Source: Betaproteobacteria bacterium
GTDB taxonomy: Bacteria; Pseudomonadota; Gammaproteobacteria; Burkholderiales; Casimicrobiaceae
DNA: 64,000 nucleotides
Assembly (NCBI GenBank): GCA_013298695.1
Contig: JAAFIS010000001.1
Location: 434,001 to 498,000, forward strand
Direction of reading: 5' to 3'
Part shown: positions 34,745 through 44,092 of the stretch, in pieces
Layout: every line of letters begins with the position of its first letter
Numbering within the stretch: position 1 is the stretch's first letter
Notes under the pieces: generated by a model
The model's database searches: none
Told to the model about the DNA's origin: nothing
What the model saw: the letters and a program-made list of their open reading frames with translations, nothing else
Program-made: the position numbers and the translations under genes

Positions 34745-37174
34745 GTGCACCTGTCCGTTCGGACCGGGTCATCTTCGCTACGATACGCCGATAATCTAAG
34801 AACTCTCAAGCAATTTCCTTATTACGTGCGAGACGCGGCCGAAACAAACTTAGCTGATCTATTGACAGATCGCCGTGTGAGCGATCTTTGGGTTAAGCGC
34901 TTTCATGATCCGATGGCACTCGTGCCGCTTGCGATGTCGCTGATTGCGCGCGATGAGCCGCTTCGAGCATTTGGCCATTTGCAGCTTGCGTGGGGCTATC
35001 GGTATCGCGGCGAAAATGCGAACGCTGCAGATGCGCTGGCAGAAGCCGAATTGTTGTACCGCGAAGCGAGCAATGAGGTCGGCCTAGCGAGCTGTCGCGA
35101 TCTGAAGGCAACCATGCTCGCGATACAAGGTCGGCTCGAGGAAGCGCTTGCTTTATTGCGCGCTAATCTCACGCTACCTCAAGCCCTACGTTCACCTATT
35201 GAGCGTGTGATTACGCATGATCGATGTGGGCATATCTTTGATTTAAAAGGCGAACGTGATGAGTCCCTGCGCCAGCGCTACGCCGCACTTGACGCAGCTC
35301 GCATGAGTGAGGTGCCCGCGGTGATCGCCTTCGCGCTCGGCATGCTCGGCGGTGTTCAAGCGGATTTGTACAACCTTGATGACGCAGATCGGCTTTGTCG
35401 CGAGGGCTTGTCGCTGGTAGAGCCCGAATCCGCGATGCATGCCTGGTCCATCGTAGCACTCAACCACATGAACGCATTGTTGGCACTGGAGCGTGGCGAG
35501 GAGGCTGCGCTTCATGCTGAACGCTTGCTAGCGCTGGAGCCTAAACTCAACCAACGCGTTGCGGAGCAGCGCTTCATTGTTTACGCAGACGCATTCTTAT
35601 CTATCGGTGACGTTGCACGTTCACAGACGATGCTTGATCAGAGCGAACGTCTACGCAGCGACAGGCAACAAAGCCTTATCAGCTTTGCAAGCGCCCAGAT
35701 TCGCACGTGGAACGCACAACAAAACTTTGAACGTGCGCGCACACTGGCGAAGTCGTATCTCGCTGACCCGCAAAATGGATCTGATCCTGCACAAGTTCCG
35801 TCAGAACTGTTGAGGATTTTGCAAGGTGCAGCAACCGCATGTGAAGCGCTCGGTGATTTCGACGATGCGTTGAGGTATCAGAAGAAGGCGTTCGCGGTAC
35901 ACGAGTCCCTGGTGGGACGCAGTGCGCGCGCACGCCGCTTGACGCTCGAGATTCAGCATCGAATTGATCGTGAGCGATGGGAGAGAGAAGAGGCGCAGCG
36001 ACGTCAAAATGATGCTGAAAACGAAGGGCGACGGTTGGCCGCGCTCAACGTACAACTCGACGCGGCGCTGCAAACGCGCACGCGTTTCTTGGCTGCTGCA
36101 AGCCATGATTTGCGCCAACCTGCGCATGCGCTTGGGTTATATGCCACGGCACTGGAACACGAGGAATCTCGTGCTGGCCTGGTGGACCTTTCTAAACGAA
36201 TGCGTGCTACGGTCGGTTCATTGTCAAACATGTTTGATGGCTTGCTGGAGCTTGCGCGGCTTGATGCCGATGCAATCACACCGAGGCAAGAACTGGTTGA
36301 CCTCAATGAACTGATTCAACGCCTGTGTGGCGAATACCGAGATCGCATTGAAAATGAACGTGCGTTGCTCAAGTTTCGTGTGCATCGTGCGCTGCGCTAC
36401 GTGCAAACGGATTCGGTGTTGCTCGAACGTATCCTGCGCAATCTGATCGGTAATGCAGTAAAGTATGCCGGTGAGGGCAACATTCTGATCGTGATTCGAG
36501 CACGATCCGGCGGCATGGCAATTGAAGTCCGCGACGCTGGCCCCGGAATGAGCGCGGAAGAACAGCGGCACATCTTCGACGAATTTTTCCGCGCGCAAAG
36601 TGCGAGCGCGAAGCGCGATGGCTTAGGGCTCGGGCTCTCGATCGTCGAGCGTTTCGCGAAGTTGTTAGCTCTGAGAATTGAGCTGCGCTCCGCCGTCGGT
36701 CGTGGCAGCACCTTCGCACTGATTATTCCTGGAAGCAAACTCGCCACACTGCCCCCACGCCGCGCTGAGCTCGCGGCGAAGGCCGTCGAAACCTCTGCTC
36801 ACCGCGTGCTCGTCATCGATGACGACGCCGATGCCCGCACCGCGATGAGCTTGGTCTTAAAGCAATGGGGCCACCACTGCGTCAGCGGTGAAACCGCGAG
36901 CGAAGTTGTTGGGGTGGCGCACAAAACAAATTTCCAGCCCAACGCCGCGATCTGCGATTTTCAATTGCGAGACCGCACTGCAATCGTCGATATCCAAGAA
37001 CTGCGCGCCCGTTACGGCGACGGTCTGCCGATCCTTGTGATCTCCGGTTCCCCCGAAGCGCCGGTGGCGCTCGCGAAAGAGTTACGAGGCATTTCGTACC
37101 TTTCGAAACCCGTTCGTCCGCTGCGGCTGAAGAGCTGGTTATCAGCCTTAGTAAACGCTCAGCAAACACAATAA
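34745..37174 (+). CDS. Hybrid histidine kinase with TPR-like sensor region and C-terminal receiver
   Basis: An 809-residue cytosolic protein with no membrane helix. Residues about 30-390 are helical repeats like TPRs (NAADALAEAELLYREAS, SQTMLDQSERLRSD), presumably the input. A coiled coil leads to the HisKA motif AASHDLRQPAHALGL, then the ATPase (ILRNLIGNAVKYA, GLGLGLSIVERFAKLL), and a receiver domain (VLVIDDDADARTA, CDFQLRD) closes the protein. The first available start is GTG at 34745, another GTG lies at 34826; neither has a strong ribosome site. Pairs with the NarL-type regulator. Confidence 0.88.
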   Translation: MHLSVRTGSSSLRYADNLRTLKQFPYYVRDAAETNLADLLTDRRVSDLWVKRFHDPMALVPLAMSLIARDEPLRAFGHLQLAWGYRYRGENANAADALAEAELLYREASNEVGLASCRDLKATMLAIQGRLEEALALLRANLTLPQALRSPIERVITHDRCGHIFDLKGERDESLRQRYAALDAARMSEVPAVIAFALGMLGGVQADLYNLDDADRLCREGLSLVEPESAMHAWSIVALNHMNALLALERGEEAALHAERLLALEPKLNQRVAEQRFIVYADAFLSIGDVARSQTMLDQSERLRSDRQQSLISFASAQIRTWNAQQNFERARTLAKSYLADPQNGSDPAQVPSELLRILQGAATACEALGDFDDALRYQKKAFAVHESLVGRSARARRLTLEIQHRIDRERWEREEAQRRQNDAENEGRRLAALNVQLDAALQTRTRFLAAASHDLRQPAHALGLYATALEHEESRAGLVDLSKRMRATVGSLSNMFDGLLELARLDADAITPRQELVDLNELIQRLCGEYRDRIENERALLKFRVHRALRYVQTDSVLLERILRNLIGNAVKYAGEGNILIVIRARSGGMAIEVRDAGPGMSAEEQRHIFDEFFRAQSASAKRDGLGLGLSIVERFAKLLALRIELRSAVGRGSTFALIIPGSKLATLPPRRAELAAKAVETSAHRVLVIDDDADARTAMSLVLKQWGHHCVSGETASEVVGVAHKTNFQPNAAICDFQLRDRTAIVDIQELRARYGDGLPILVISGSPEAPVALAKELRGISYLSKPVRPLRLKSWLSALVNAQQTQ

Positions 37175-37189
37175 CAAATTAGCTAGAAT

Positions 37190-37274
37190 GCCTTGTTAAA
37201 TAGGACTATACGCATTTAAAGTGCAAGTAGCAATAAAGCTATTTATCAAGCTACTAGCCCAAAAAAATAAAGCT
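37190..37274. repeat. Dispersed bipartite hairpin element, copy C
   Basis: An AT-rich copy between the hybrid kinase and uvrC. Its right part, TAGCCCAAAAAAATAA, and the internal TTTAAAGTGC resemble copies A and B, while the left arm (CCTTGTTAAATAGG) has drifted. Assignment rests on alignment by eye. Confidence 0.4.
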
Positions 37275-37346
37275 TACGCTGATGCGGCGGTTAGGCTGTA
37301 TTTGGCATCGATTTCAACGGAACGACCATACCGGTAGCATTTTCAA

Positions 37347-39185
37347 ATGCCGAACGCCGCCATCGAAGAAACCCTAAAAAGCCTCCCCGCCCGCCCGGGC
37401 GTCTATCGCATGATCGGGGCGGATGATGCGGTGCTCTATGTGGGCAAGGCGAAGCAGCTCAAGAATCGCGTTTCGAGCTACTTTGTGAAGAGTGGTCACA
37501 GCGCTCGGATCACGATGATGATCTCGCAGATTGTGCGTATCGAAACGACGGTGACTCGCTCTGAAGCCGAAGCGCTATTGCTCGAAAACAATCTCATCAA
37601 ATCGCTTGAGCCGAAGTACAACGTTGTTTTCCGCGATGACAAAAGCTATCCGTATCTGTGCATCACGGGTGACGCTTATCCTCAGCTTCGTTTCTTTCGC
37701 GGCAAGCCGGATAAGCGGCATCAATATTTTGGGCCATTTCCGAGCGCGTGGAGCGTGCGCGAAGGCATTCAAACACTGCAAAAAGTGTTTCAACTGCGCA
37801 CCTGCGAAAACACGGTGTTTGCGCATCGCTCGCGCCCTTGCATGCTCGCGCAAATCGGACGCTGCACTGCGCCTTGCGTTTCGCATATCAGCGAAGAGGA
37901 CTACAAAGCGGATGTGAAAAACGCGGCGATGTTTTTGCGCGGTCAGCAAGACGAAATCATTCGCGAGTTGCAAGGTTCAATGGACATTGCTGCGGAGACA
38001 CTCGAATTCGAACGTGCCGCGCGGATACGCGACAAGATTGCGCGACTCAATCGGCTTGTGAGTAAACAGTTCGTCACCAGCGTTTCCGAACGCGATGTCG
38101 ATGTGCTCGCGGTCGTGCATGAAAGCGGCATGATCGCGGTGAATATAGTGATGATTCGAGGCGGGCAACATGTCGGCGATCGTACGTTCTTCCCGGTGAA
38201 AAATGCGACCTCCGAATCGGTGACGCCGGAAGAACTTGCGGAGTTGTGCGAAACGTTTATCGCTCAACACTACATCGGCCGCGATGTGCCGCGCTCCATT
38301 GTGTCAACGCTTGAATTTGATTCAGACGCACTCGTTGATGCGCTCAGCGCACAAACGAAAGGCCGAGTGGAATTGCTCTGCAATCCAATTGGTGAAAAGC
38401 GCGTGTGGCTGCGCATGGCCGAAGAAAACGCGCGGCTTGCGATCACGGCGCGCTTGCGTCAATCTGAAACGGGTCAAGCGCGTTTGCAGGCTTTGATTGA
38501 CGTACTTCAATTGCCCGAAGGCACGCAGCGACTTGAATGCTTTGACATCTCGCACACGATGGGCGAAGCAACGGTTGCAAGCTGCGTTGTGTTTGATAGT
38601 GGCGCGATGCAAACCGGCCAATATCGCCGCTTCAATATCGAATCAACGAGCGACGGCGACGATTACATGGCGATGAAAGAAGCGCTCACGCGCCGCGCTG
38701 CGCGCATCGCGAAAGAAGAGGTGCCGCGCCCCGATGTATGGGTGATCGACGGTGGCAAAGGGCAGGTTGGGATCGCTGCCGAAGTGCTAGCACAAGCCGG
38801 GCTGCACGACATCGTTCTCTTCGGTTCCGCGAAAGGTGTTGAGCGGAAGAAGGGGATGGAGCAAATCGTCTTTCCCGAATCAGACGACGAGCCCGTTAGG
38901 ATGCCGATCCGCCTGCCGTCCGATCACCCCGGCCTGCACCTCATCCAACAAATGCAAGACGAAGCCCATCGCTTCGCCATCATGGGCCACCGCGCAAAGC
39001 GCGCAAAGAATCGCGAAGGCTCTGCGCTCGACGACATTGAAGGCATCGGCCCGAAGAAGCGCAAAGATTTACTGAAGCAATTCGGCAGCGTGCGTGGTGT
39101 AGCCGCCGCAAGCGTCGAAGACCTAATGCGCGTGCCGGGGATTTCGGCGGAGTTAGCGGAGCGGATTTATGGGGTTTTGCACTAG
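37347..39185 (+). CDS. uvrC: UvrABC system protein C
   Basis: A 612-residue excinuclease subunit of exact family length. The N-terminal GIY-YIG nuclease (ARPGVYRMIG, VLYVGKAKQLKNRVSSYF) makes the 3' incision. A UVR motif near 205-240 (FERAARIRDKIARLNRL) binds UvrB. The RNase H-like domain with ECFDISHTMGEATVAS makes the 5' incision. Two helix-hairpin-helix motifs end the protein (IEGIGPKKRKDLLKQFGS). It acts in nucleotide excision repair. Confidence 0.97.
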   Translation: MPNAAIEETLKSLPARPGVYRMIGADDAVLYVGKAKQLKNRVSSYFVKSGHSARITMMISQIVRIETTVTRSEAEALLLENNLIKSLEPKYNVVFRDDKSYPYLCITGDAYPQLRFFRGKPDKRHQYFGPFPSAWSVREGIQTLQKVFQLRTCENTVFAHRSRPCMLAQIGRCTAPCVSHISEEDYKADVKNAAMFLRGQQDEIIRELQGSMDIAAETLEFERAARIRDKIARLNRLVSKQFVTSVSERDVDVLAVVHESGMIAVNIVMIRGGQHVGDRTFFPVKNATSESVTPEELAELCETFIAQHYIGRDVPRSIVSTLEFDSDALVDALSAQTKGRVELLCNPIGEKRVWLRMAEENARLAITARLRQSETGQARLQALIDVLQLPEGTQRLECFDISHTMGEATVASCVVFDSGAMQTGQYRRFNIESTSDGDDYMAMKEALTRRAARIAKEEVPRPDVWVIDGGKGQVGIAAEVLAQAGLHDIVLFGSAKGVERKKGMEQIVFPESDDEPVRMPIRLPSDHPGLHLIQQMQDEAHRFAIMGHRAKRAKNREGSALDDIEGIGPKKRKDLLKQFGSVRGVAAASVEDLMRVPGISAELAERIYGVLH

Positions 39186-39559
39186 ACACTTCAGAAACGC
39201 TGAGCTATTCACGCGCTCCGTGCGGACTGTGCATGTAATAAAAATTATCTAGACACATCTCGGCCAGTGCTTACATTCCGCAGTCTTTGTTCTACGCCAC
39301 GTAACGGCGCAGGGGCAGCGGTGCGACACAGGTCGTCGACGCGCAAAGGCAAGCGTTTAGACGGCATCGCGACGCGATACTGTCAGCGCACTCCTGCGGT
39401 ACTTTTTCTTGTCTGATCACGGTACATCGTCGATTGGGACTACCCTATGCGCATCATGTCTCGAATGATTTGCGGTTTAAGGCAAATCCGCTCAGCAGCG
39501 CTAGCGAGTTGTTCCTTGCGATCTGATCTCGTGCGCATTGTCACTAGGAGTTCCACAGT
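39186..39559. other. Intergenic region, 374 bp
   Basis: No gene, terminator or known repeat was recognised. A short stretch at 39217-39233 (TCCGTGCGGACTGTGCA) is nearly identical to one at 3220-3236 in the transaminase/deacylase gap, which may be a small dispersed motif or chance. Confidence 0.35.
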
Positions 39560-40117
39560 ATGGTGTGTCAATCATCGCGCAGGATATCGGCAATTCTGCT
39601 AATCGCCGCTTGTATGTCGTTGGCAGGCTGTTTTCCCTATTTCAAAAGTTACGTCTACCTAAATGGCGAGGGTGTTCAACACAAGCGGGAAATTTGCGGA
39701 CTGGGGCCAAATGTCGCGGTGGTTTACCAGCGCAGCGGTGTCGAGTTCGAGGTGAGTCTGGAGCCGGGAGGCTCGCGTCCGCGGCATGATCGCGAAGCCT
39801 ATGTTCGATTTGTTGCTGCAGAAACAACCACGCTCTCGATACCTGACCCCGAAATTGAATTTACGTTCACGGAGAGCAGTGCGACACCTCTTCGCGTTCG
39901 CCTAACCGGTGCTTTTGGCGTAGACGGGCGTCTCGTGTCACCGTTGCGACATCGTAGCCACGCTGTTTACCGGCTCACACTCAAACAAACGCCGGACTCA
40001 CGCGCGCGAGGGCGCTTTCGTTTACCGACCGTGCTCGTTGACGGCGAACCTATCGAGAGCCCTGTACTCACATTCGAGCCGCGCGGGCATGCATCAATTT
40101 TGCCGCTCAATTGTTAG
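39560..40117 (+). CDS. Uncharacterised lipoprotein, 185 aa
   Basis: The ATG follows TAGGAG with correct spacing. The signal sequence ends in the lipobox LAGC, with Cys24 as the lipidated residue, so the mature protein is predicted to be attached to the inner or outer membrane. The rest is beta-rich and hydrophilic with many Arg residues and no recognised domain. It appears to be a single-gene unit. Confidence 0.7.
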   Translation: MVCQSSRRISAILLIAACMSLAGCFPYFKSYVYLNGEGVQHKREICGLGPNVAVVYQRSGVEFEVSLEPGGSRPRHDREAYVRFVAAETTTLSIPDPEIEFTFTESSATPLRVRLTGAFGVDGRLVSPLRHRSHAVYRLTLKQTPDSRARGRFRLPTVLVDGEPIESPVLTFEPRGHASILPLNC

Positions 40118-40313
40118 CCCGTGCTCATTGATCAGCCTCGAACTGGGCAGCGATTTGTTGCTTTCAATCGCTGGATTTCGATCTGGCCGACACCGCTACT
40201 TCGTTAAGCGGTGTCTTTTGGGCATTTCGGGTAGACCGTGAATCGGTAGTGCCAAGTAGCTTTCGTTCCGGTAGGCTTGAGGATGCCGCTTCGGCAATTT
40301 CAGGGAAAAATTG

Positions 40314-41195
40314 ATGCTCACACACCCTTTTGGAATCACTGGCCTAAACGTTTCGGCGCTCGGTCTTGGCACCGGGAGTATTGGCGCAGCGGAAATGGAA
40401 GAGGCAGCGGCGTCGCGGTTGCTCAACGAAGCGCTGGATGGAGGCATCACACTGATCGACACCGCGCGCGGCTATGGGCTTGCGGAAGAGCGGATTGGTC
40501 AACACATTGCGTATCGTCGCTCGGAGTATGTGCTCTCTACCAAAGTCGGATACGGCATCGAGGGCGTGCCTGATTGGACGTATGAGTGCGTTATCGCGGG
40601 GGTGGATCGTGCGCTACGTGTGATGCGAACTGACGTGCTCGATATTGTGCATTTGCATTCGTGTCCGCTTGATACGTTGCTCAACACGGGCGTGATCGAT
40701 GCGCTGGATGCAGCGAAAGCGGCGGGAAAGATTCGCGTTGTTGCGTACTCAGGTGAAAACGATGCGCTTGCTTGGGCAGTGGCGAGCAGGCGCTTCGCGA
40801 GCTTTGAAACATCGGTGAATCCCTTCGATCAGGCAAGCCTGGCGCAATCTATCCCAACCGCTTCGAAAATGGGCTGCGCAATCATCGCGAAGCGTGCGGT
40901 CGGCAACGCGCCTTGGCGATATGCGGAGTGCCCGCACGGTGACTACAGTGAAATCTACTGGCATCGCATGCATGCGCTCGCGTATGAGCGCGCGGGCATC
41001 GCTTGGGACGAATTTGCATTGCGTTTTTCGACGTTCGCACCGGGCGTGAGTAGCGCGATTATCGGCACGTCGTCAATCGAAAACCTGCGGCGTAATATCG
41101 CGATTGTCGAGCGCGGCGCATTGCCAACGGATGTGACCGAAGCGATCCGAAATCGCTATCGCGAAATCGGATCGGCATGGTCAGGCGAAATTTAG
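40314..41195 (+). CDS. Aldo/keto reductase family oxidoreductase
   Basis: ATG at 40314 with CAGGGA upstream gives 293 residues. The TIM-barrel AKR catalytic set is visible: Asp and Tyr in IDTARGYGLAEERIG, Lys in STKVGYG and His in IVHLHS. The C-terminal IIGTSSIENLRRNI binds the NADPH phosphate. Related proteins include dehydrogenases for sugars such as L-galactose or L-fucose, but the substrate here cannot be assigned. Confidence 0.87.
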   Translation: MLTHPFGITGLNVSALGLGTGSIGAAEMEEAAASRLLNEALDGGITLIDTARGYGLAEERIGQHIAYRRSEYVLSTKVGYGIEGVPDWTYECVIAGVDRALRVMRTDVLDIVHLHSCPLDTLLNTGVIDALDAAKAAGKIRVVAYSGENDALAWAVASRRFASFETSVNPFDQASLAQSIPTASKMGCAIIAKRAVGNAPWRYAECPHGDYSEIYWHRMHALAYERAGIAWDEFALRFSTFAPGVSSAIIGTSSIENLRRNIAIVERGALPTDVTEAIRNRYREIGSAWSGEI

Positions 41196-41348
41196 GCGCG
41201 ACTTAGCTTCCTTGCTCGCGTTGCGGCGCTCTCTGGTCAATCGCTTGATTGGGCCGTAGTCCGTGCTATCGACGAGCGCCTACTTTACGATTTCGCCGTT
41301 GGCACTGAGGTCAGTCGCGCAACAGCGAAACAAGAATGCATCGCACGA

Positions 41349-42131
41349 TTAGTCTAGTGCAGTTAACTGCACGCACTTGTCGTCGATTGCGGCTGAAGGC
41401 ACAGCGATGCCAGCGGTGAGCTGCTGTCCTCGCAAGCCGAGCAAACATCGCAAATAGATCAATCCGCCAAACGTCGCCGCAGGCTCGGTGCCTGATGCGG
41501 GGTAGGTAAACCAGTCGTTGAATTTTGCAATGTACGCGAGTTGTTCGATGCCGTCAGCAGTTACGCCTGCTGACAAGGTAAGTCCGTCCACTAGGGCTTG
41601 ACCACGAAATCCGTTGAGCATTCGAAGCGCGACGATGCCTTCAAATTGCGCGGATGGCCCACCCACGCGATTCCAGTCTGCAACTTGCGTTTGCACACTG
41701 GCGGAAACTTTGAAATCTGTGTTTGCGCGCAAACCGCTCGTCAGCGGCGAGATGCCAGACGCAAGCTTGAGCAGATTCTGTCCAAAGCATTCAAGGCCAC
41801 TCGCAGTGCGGGTACATGGCATTGAGAAGGGTATCGTGAGTATTGCAGTGCCAGGTTCTGTTGAGGCCGCTCGGTACACCCTAAACCAGCCGGACGCGGT
41901 ATTGCCGATTTGCGAAGCTGCGGGTTCAGGGCCACGCGCTGTCAGCGAACATAATCGTTCGTTGTTCGCCTGAAGCACGCAAGTCCACTCAAAGGACGTT
42001 GGCGTCCAATTTATCGGTGTAGTTTGCGCGCCAACTGTAGAGCAAAGTGCGACTGTGCTCAAGAACACAAAGGCGAGCGTTCGGCTAATGCTGGAGACCG
42101 TTCGGCGCAGCGAGTGATTTGGGTGTGTCAT
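41349..42131 (-). CDS. Secreted protein with degenerate Ca-binding repeat modules
   Basis: A 260-residue exported protein (signal peptide ending VGAQ). The N-terminal half is a small beta domain with four cysteines. The C-terminal half has two units, FEGIVALRMLNGFRGQALVDG and FGGLIYLRCLLGLRG, about 65 residues apart. These match the helix part of the DGDG..DGLLLLRYLLGFRG modules found at the ends of betaproteobacterial surface proteins, including the 838-residue protein at 5.9 kb, but the preceding Asp-rich calcium loops are missing here. Role unknown. Confidence 0.65.
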   Translation of the reverse strand: MTHPNHSLRRTVSSISRTLAFVFLSTVALCSTVGAQTTPINWTPTSFEWTCVLQANNERLCSLTARGPEPAASQIGNTASGWFRVYRAASTEPGTAILTIPFSMPCTRTASGLECFGQNLLKLASGISPLTSGLRANTDFKVSASVQTQVADWNRVGGPSAQFEGIVALRMLNGFRGQALVDGLTLSAGVTADGIEQLAYIAKFNDWFTYPASGTEPAATFGGLIYLRCLLGLRGQQLTAGIAVPSAAIDDKCVQLTALD

Positions 42132-42486
42132 GATTTACCTATTCCAATATTCGTTAACGCGCCGTTATCTGCGCGACCATGTTTCCCCAGTAGTTAAATT
42201 CTCCCACAGGACGCTCCAGCTTTGCTATGTGCGTTAAGCGATGCTGCGAGCCCGTTTTTTGCGTTACTGGCTAACTGTCGCGATATGAACGATCGCGTCA
42301 CAAGCCGCGCCGTGCTCCATGAGCTTCTCCGCGTCGATGTAATGACGTGCGCGTCAACACCGACCAACCGCCATAGATCGACCGTTTCTCCTTTCGCCTT
42401 TGATTACAAGTGGGCGTTCGCGAAATCGAGCGTGTTGTGCCTCGTCTCGCACGCGGTCGGTCGAAACAACCAGAAAGGAAACGGCT
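42132..42486. other. Divergent intergenic region, 355 bp
   Basis: This stretch separates the minus-strand secreted protein gene from the YHS gene. It should contain both promoters. I see no gene, no terminator and no clear copy of the repeat families. Confidence 0.4.
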
Positions 42487-42936
42487 ATGAAACTTATTGC
42501 AATATTTAGAAATGCACTGGCCGCGCTCGCGGCGATGTCTACAGCGCTCGCGTTTGCAGGCGCGATGAACGTGGATAAGAGCGGCGTAGCGATCAAGGGC
42601 TACGATCCAGTGTCGTATTTCGTCGACGGAAAACCGATGCAAGGATCGGAGAAATTTACGGCGACACACGAGGGCGCGACCTATCAATTCAGCTCAGAGA
42701 AAAATCGCAATGCGTTCATTGCGCAGCCTGCGAAATTCGTGCCGCAATACGGCGGATTCTGCGCATACGGCGCGGCAAAAGGTGGCAAGTTTGAAATCGA
42801 TCCAGCGGCTTACACCGTCGTTGATGACAAACTCTATCTGAACAAAAACAAAGATGTTCAGAAGCTCTGGACCGCCGATGTTCCGGGCTTCATTTCGACG
42901 GCGGATCGCAACTGGGCGCAGTTGTCGAAGAACTAG
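42487..42936 (+). CDS. Exported YHS-domain protein
   Basis: The ATG at 42487 follows AGAAAGGAAA and starts a signal peptide (MKLIAIFRN to ALAFAG), giving 149 residues. The YHS signature is present as IKGYDPVSYFVDG and YGGFCAYGAAKG, with the ligand cysteine. YHS proteins bind metal or act as small redox/metal chaperones. Periplasmic location is predicted. It precedes DUF4406 and SnoaL genes on the same strand. Confidence 0.82.
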   Translation: MKLIAIFRNALAALAAMSTALAFAGAMNVDKSGVAIKGYDPVSYFVDGKPMQGSEKFTATHEGATYQFSSEKNRNAFIAQPAKFVPQYGGFCAYGAAKGGKFEIDPAAYTVVDDKLYLNKNKDVQKLWTADVPGFISTADRNWAQLSKN

Positions 42937-42999
42937 ATCGCCGTCCCTCGGGCGCTCGACCTGCGATAACCTTGCGGTTTCCATGATCGAGCGTCTGCG

Positions 43000-43359
43000 A
43001 TGAATCCTTTGATGATTTTGGTGGCCGGGCCTTATCGCGCTGGCACTAACGATGATCCCGTTTTGATCGCGAAAAATGTCGAGGCGATGACGCATGCGTC
43101 GCTCGCGTTGTTCCGCGCGGGGCATTTGCCGGTGATGGGCGAATGGTTCGCGCTGCCGCTCATTGAGCACGCTGGTTCAACGCGCATTGGCGACGCGGCG
43201 TTCAATGAAATTTTTCATCCGATATCGCGAAGACTGGTTGCGAAATGTGATGCCGTGTTGCGTATTGGCGGCGCGTCGGTCGGTGCGGATGAAATGGCAT
43301 CGCTTGCGAAACAGCACGGCAAAGCGGTTTACTTTTCGATGAACGACGTGCCGAAATGA
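43000..43359 (+). CDS. DUF4406 protein (nucleoside 2-deoxyribosyltransferase-like)
   Basis: A 119-residue cytosolic protein. MILVAGPYRAGTNDDP and the central EWFALPLIE block, with RRLVAKCDAVLRIGGASVGADEM near the end, fit DUF4406, a branch of the nucleoside deoxyribosyltransferase fold. The reaction is unknown. Its stop overlaps the next start (ATGA), implying coupled translation with the SnoaL-like protein. Confidence 0.72.
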   Translation: MNPLMILVAGPYRAGTNDDPVLIAKNVEAMTHASLALFRAGHLPVMGEWFALPLIEHAGSTRIGDAAFNEIFHPISRRLVAKCDAVLRIGGASVGADEMASLAKQHGKAVYFSMNDVPK

Positions 43360-43859
43360 ACGCGCTGCGTCGTCGTTGGTTTGCTGGAGTCGCGTTGTTT
43401 GCCACGTTTGCATCGCGTACGAGCGACGCGCAATCGGCGAATACGAGCGTGATCACGAGCGAGAAAGAACGCCTCGAACGCAACAAGCGAACGGTGCGCG
43501 CGTTTTACGATCTTGCATTCAATCAATCAAAACCGCGCGAAGCGATTGAGCGCTATGCGGGCGCGACCTACATTCAACACAATCCGGAAGTCGCCGATGG
43601 GAAGCAAGGCTTCATCGATTACTTCGAAGCGATGGGCAAACGCTACGGCGCGAACAAGCGCGTTGAGTTTATTCGCTGGGTTGCGGAAGATGATTTAGTG
43701 ACGGTGCATTGCCGACACACGTTTCGCGAATGGCACGGCGACGTGCTCTGGGCGGGCATGGATATTTTTCGCCTCGATGCGCAGGGAAAAATCGTAGAGC
43801 ATTGGGATGTTTTGCAGAAAGTGCCCGCGCGGATGGCGCATTCGAATGGGATGTTTTGA
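43356..43859 (+). CDS. SnoaL-like/NTF2-fold protein, exported
   Basis: A 167-residue protein with an N-terminal segment RRRWFAGVALFATFASR that looks like a signal peptide, possibly Tat-type. Residues 45-160 are a SnoaL-like polyketide-cyclase fold: TVRAFYDLAFNQSKPREAIERY, YIQHNPEVADG and IVEHWDVLQ. Members range from cyclases to binding proteins; no assignment is possible. Translationally coupled to DUF4406. Confidence 0.78.
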   Translation: MNALRRRWFAGVALFATFASRTSDAQSANTSVITSEKERLERNKRTVRAFYDLAFNQSKPREAIERYAGATYIQHNPEVADGKQGFIDYFEAMGKRYGANKRVEFIRWVAEDDLVTVHCRHTFREWHGDVLWAGMDIFRLDAQGKIVEHWDVLQKVPARMAHSNGMF

Positions 43860-43882
43860 TGCAAATTAGCTTTCGCCAAGTT

Positions 43883-43968
43883 CGCCCAAATTAATTGGGC
43901 GTAAGAGCTTTTTTTGTTATTAATCAATATATAACTAAAAACGCCACATAGCCCTCATTAAATGGGCG
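43883..43968 (+). repeat. Dispersed bipartite hairpin element, copy D (reference copy)
   Basis: Left hairpin CGCCCAA-ATTAA-TTGGGCG (43883-43901), 49 bp AT-rich core, right hairpin GCCC-TCATTAAAT-GGGC (43951-43967). The distance from left to right hairpin is 68 bases and the total 86, identical to copy E. It begins 24 bp after the SnoaL gene stop. Confidence 0.75.
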
Positions 43969-44092
43969 ATAACAGAAGAAACTGATATCAAGTTTGCAGT
44001 GAAAAGCGATGAGTCGAATGCGTCTTGTCGAACGCCAGAAAACACCACGTTGAGTGGCTTCATCGCGGTATCGCGAGCGAATCAGGCCAACG

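Noticed and set aside
42140-42215. Possible further copy of the 86 bp hairpin element
   Set aside because: It is AT-rich with CCTATTCCAATATTCG, but lacks paired arms at the right spacing.
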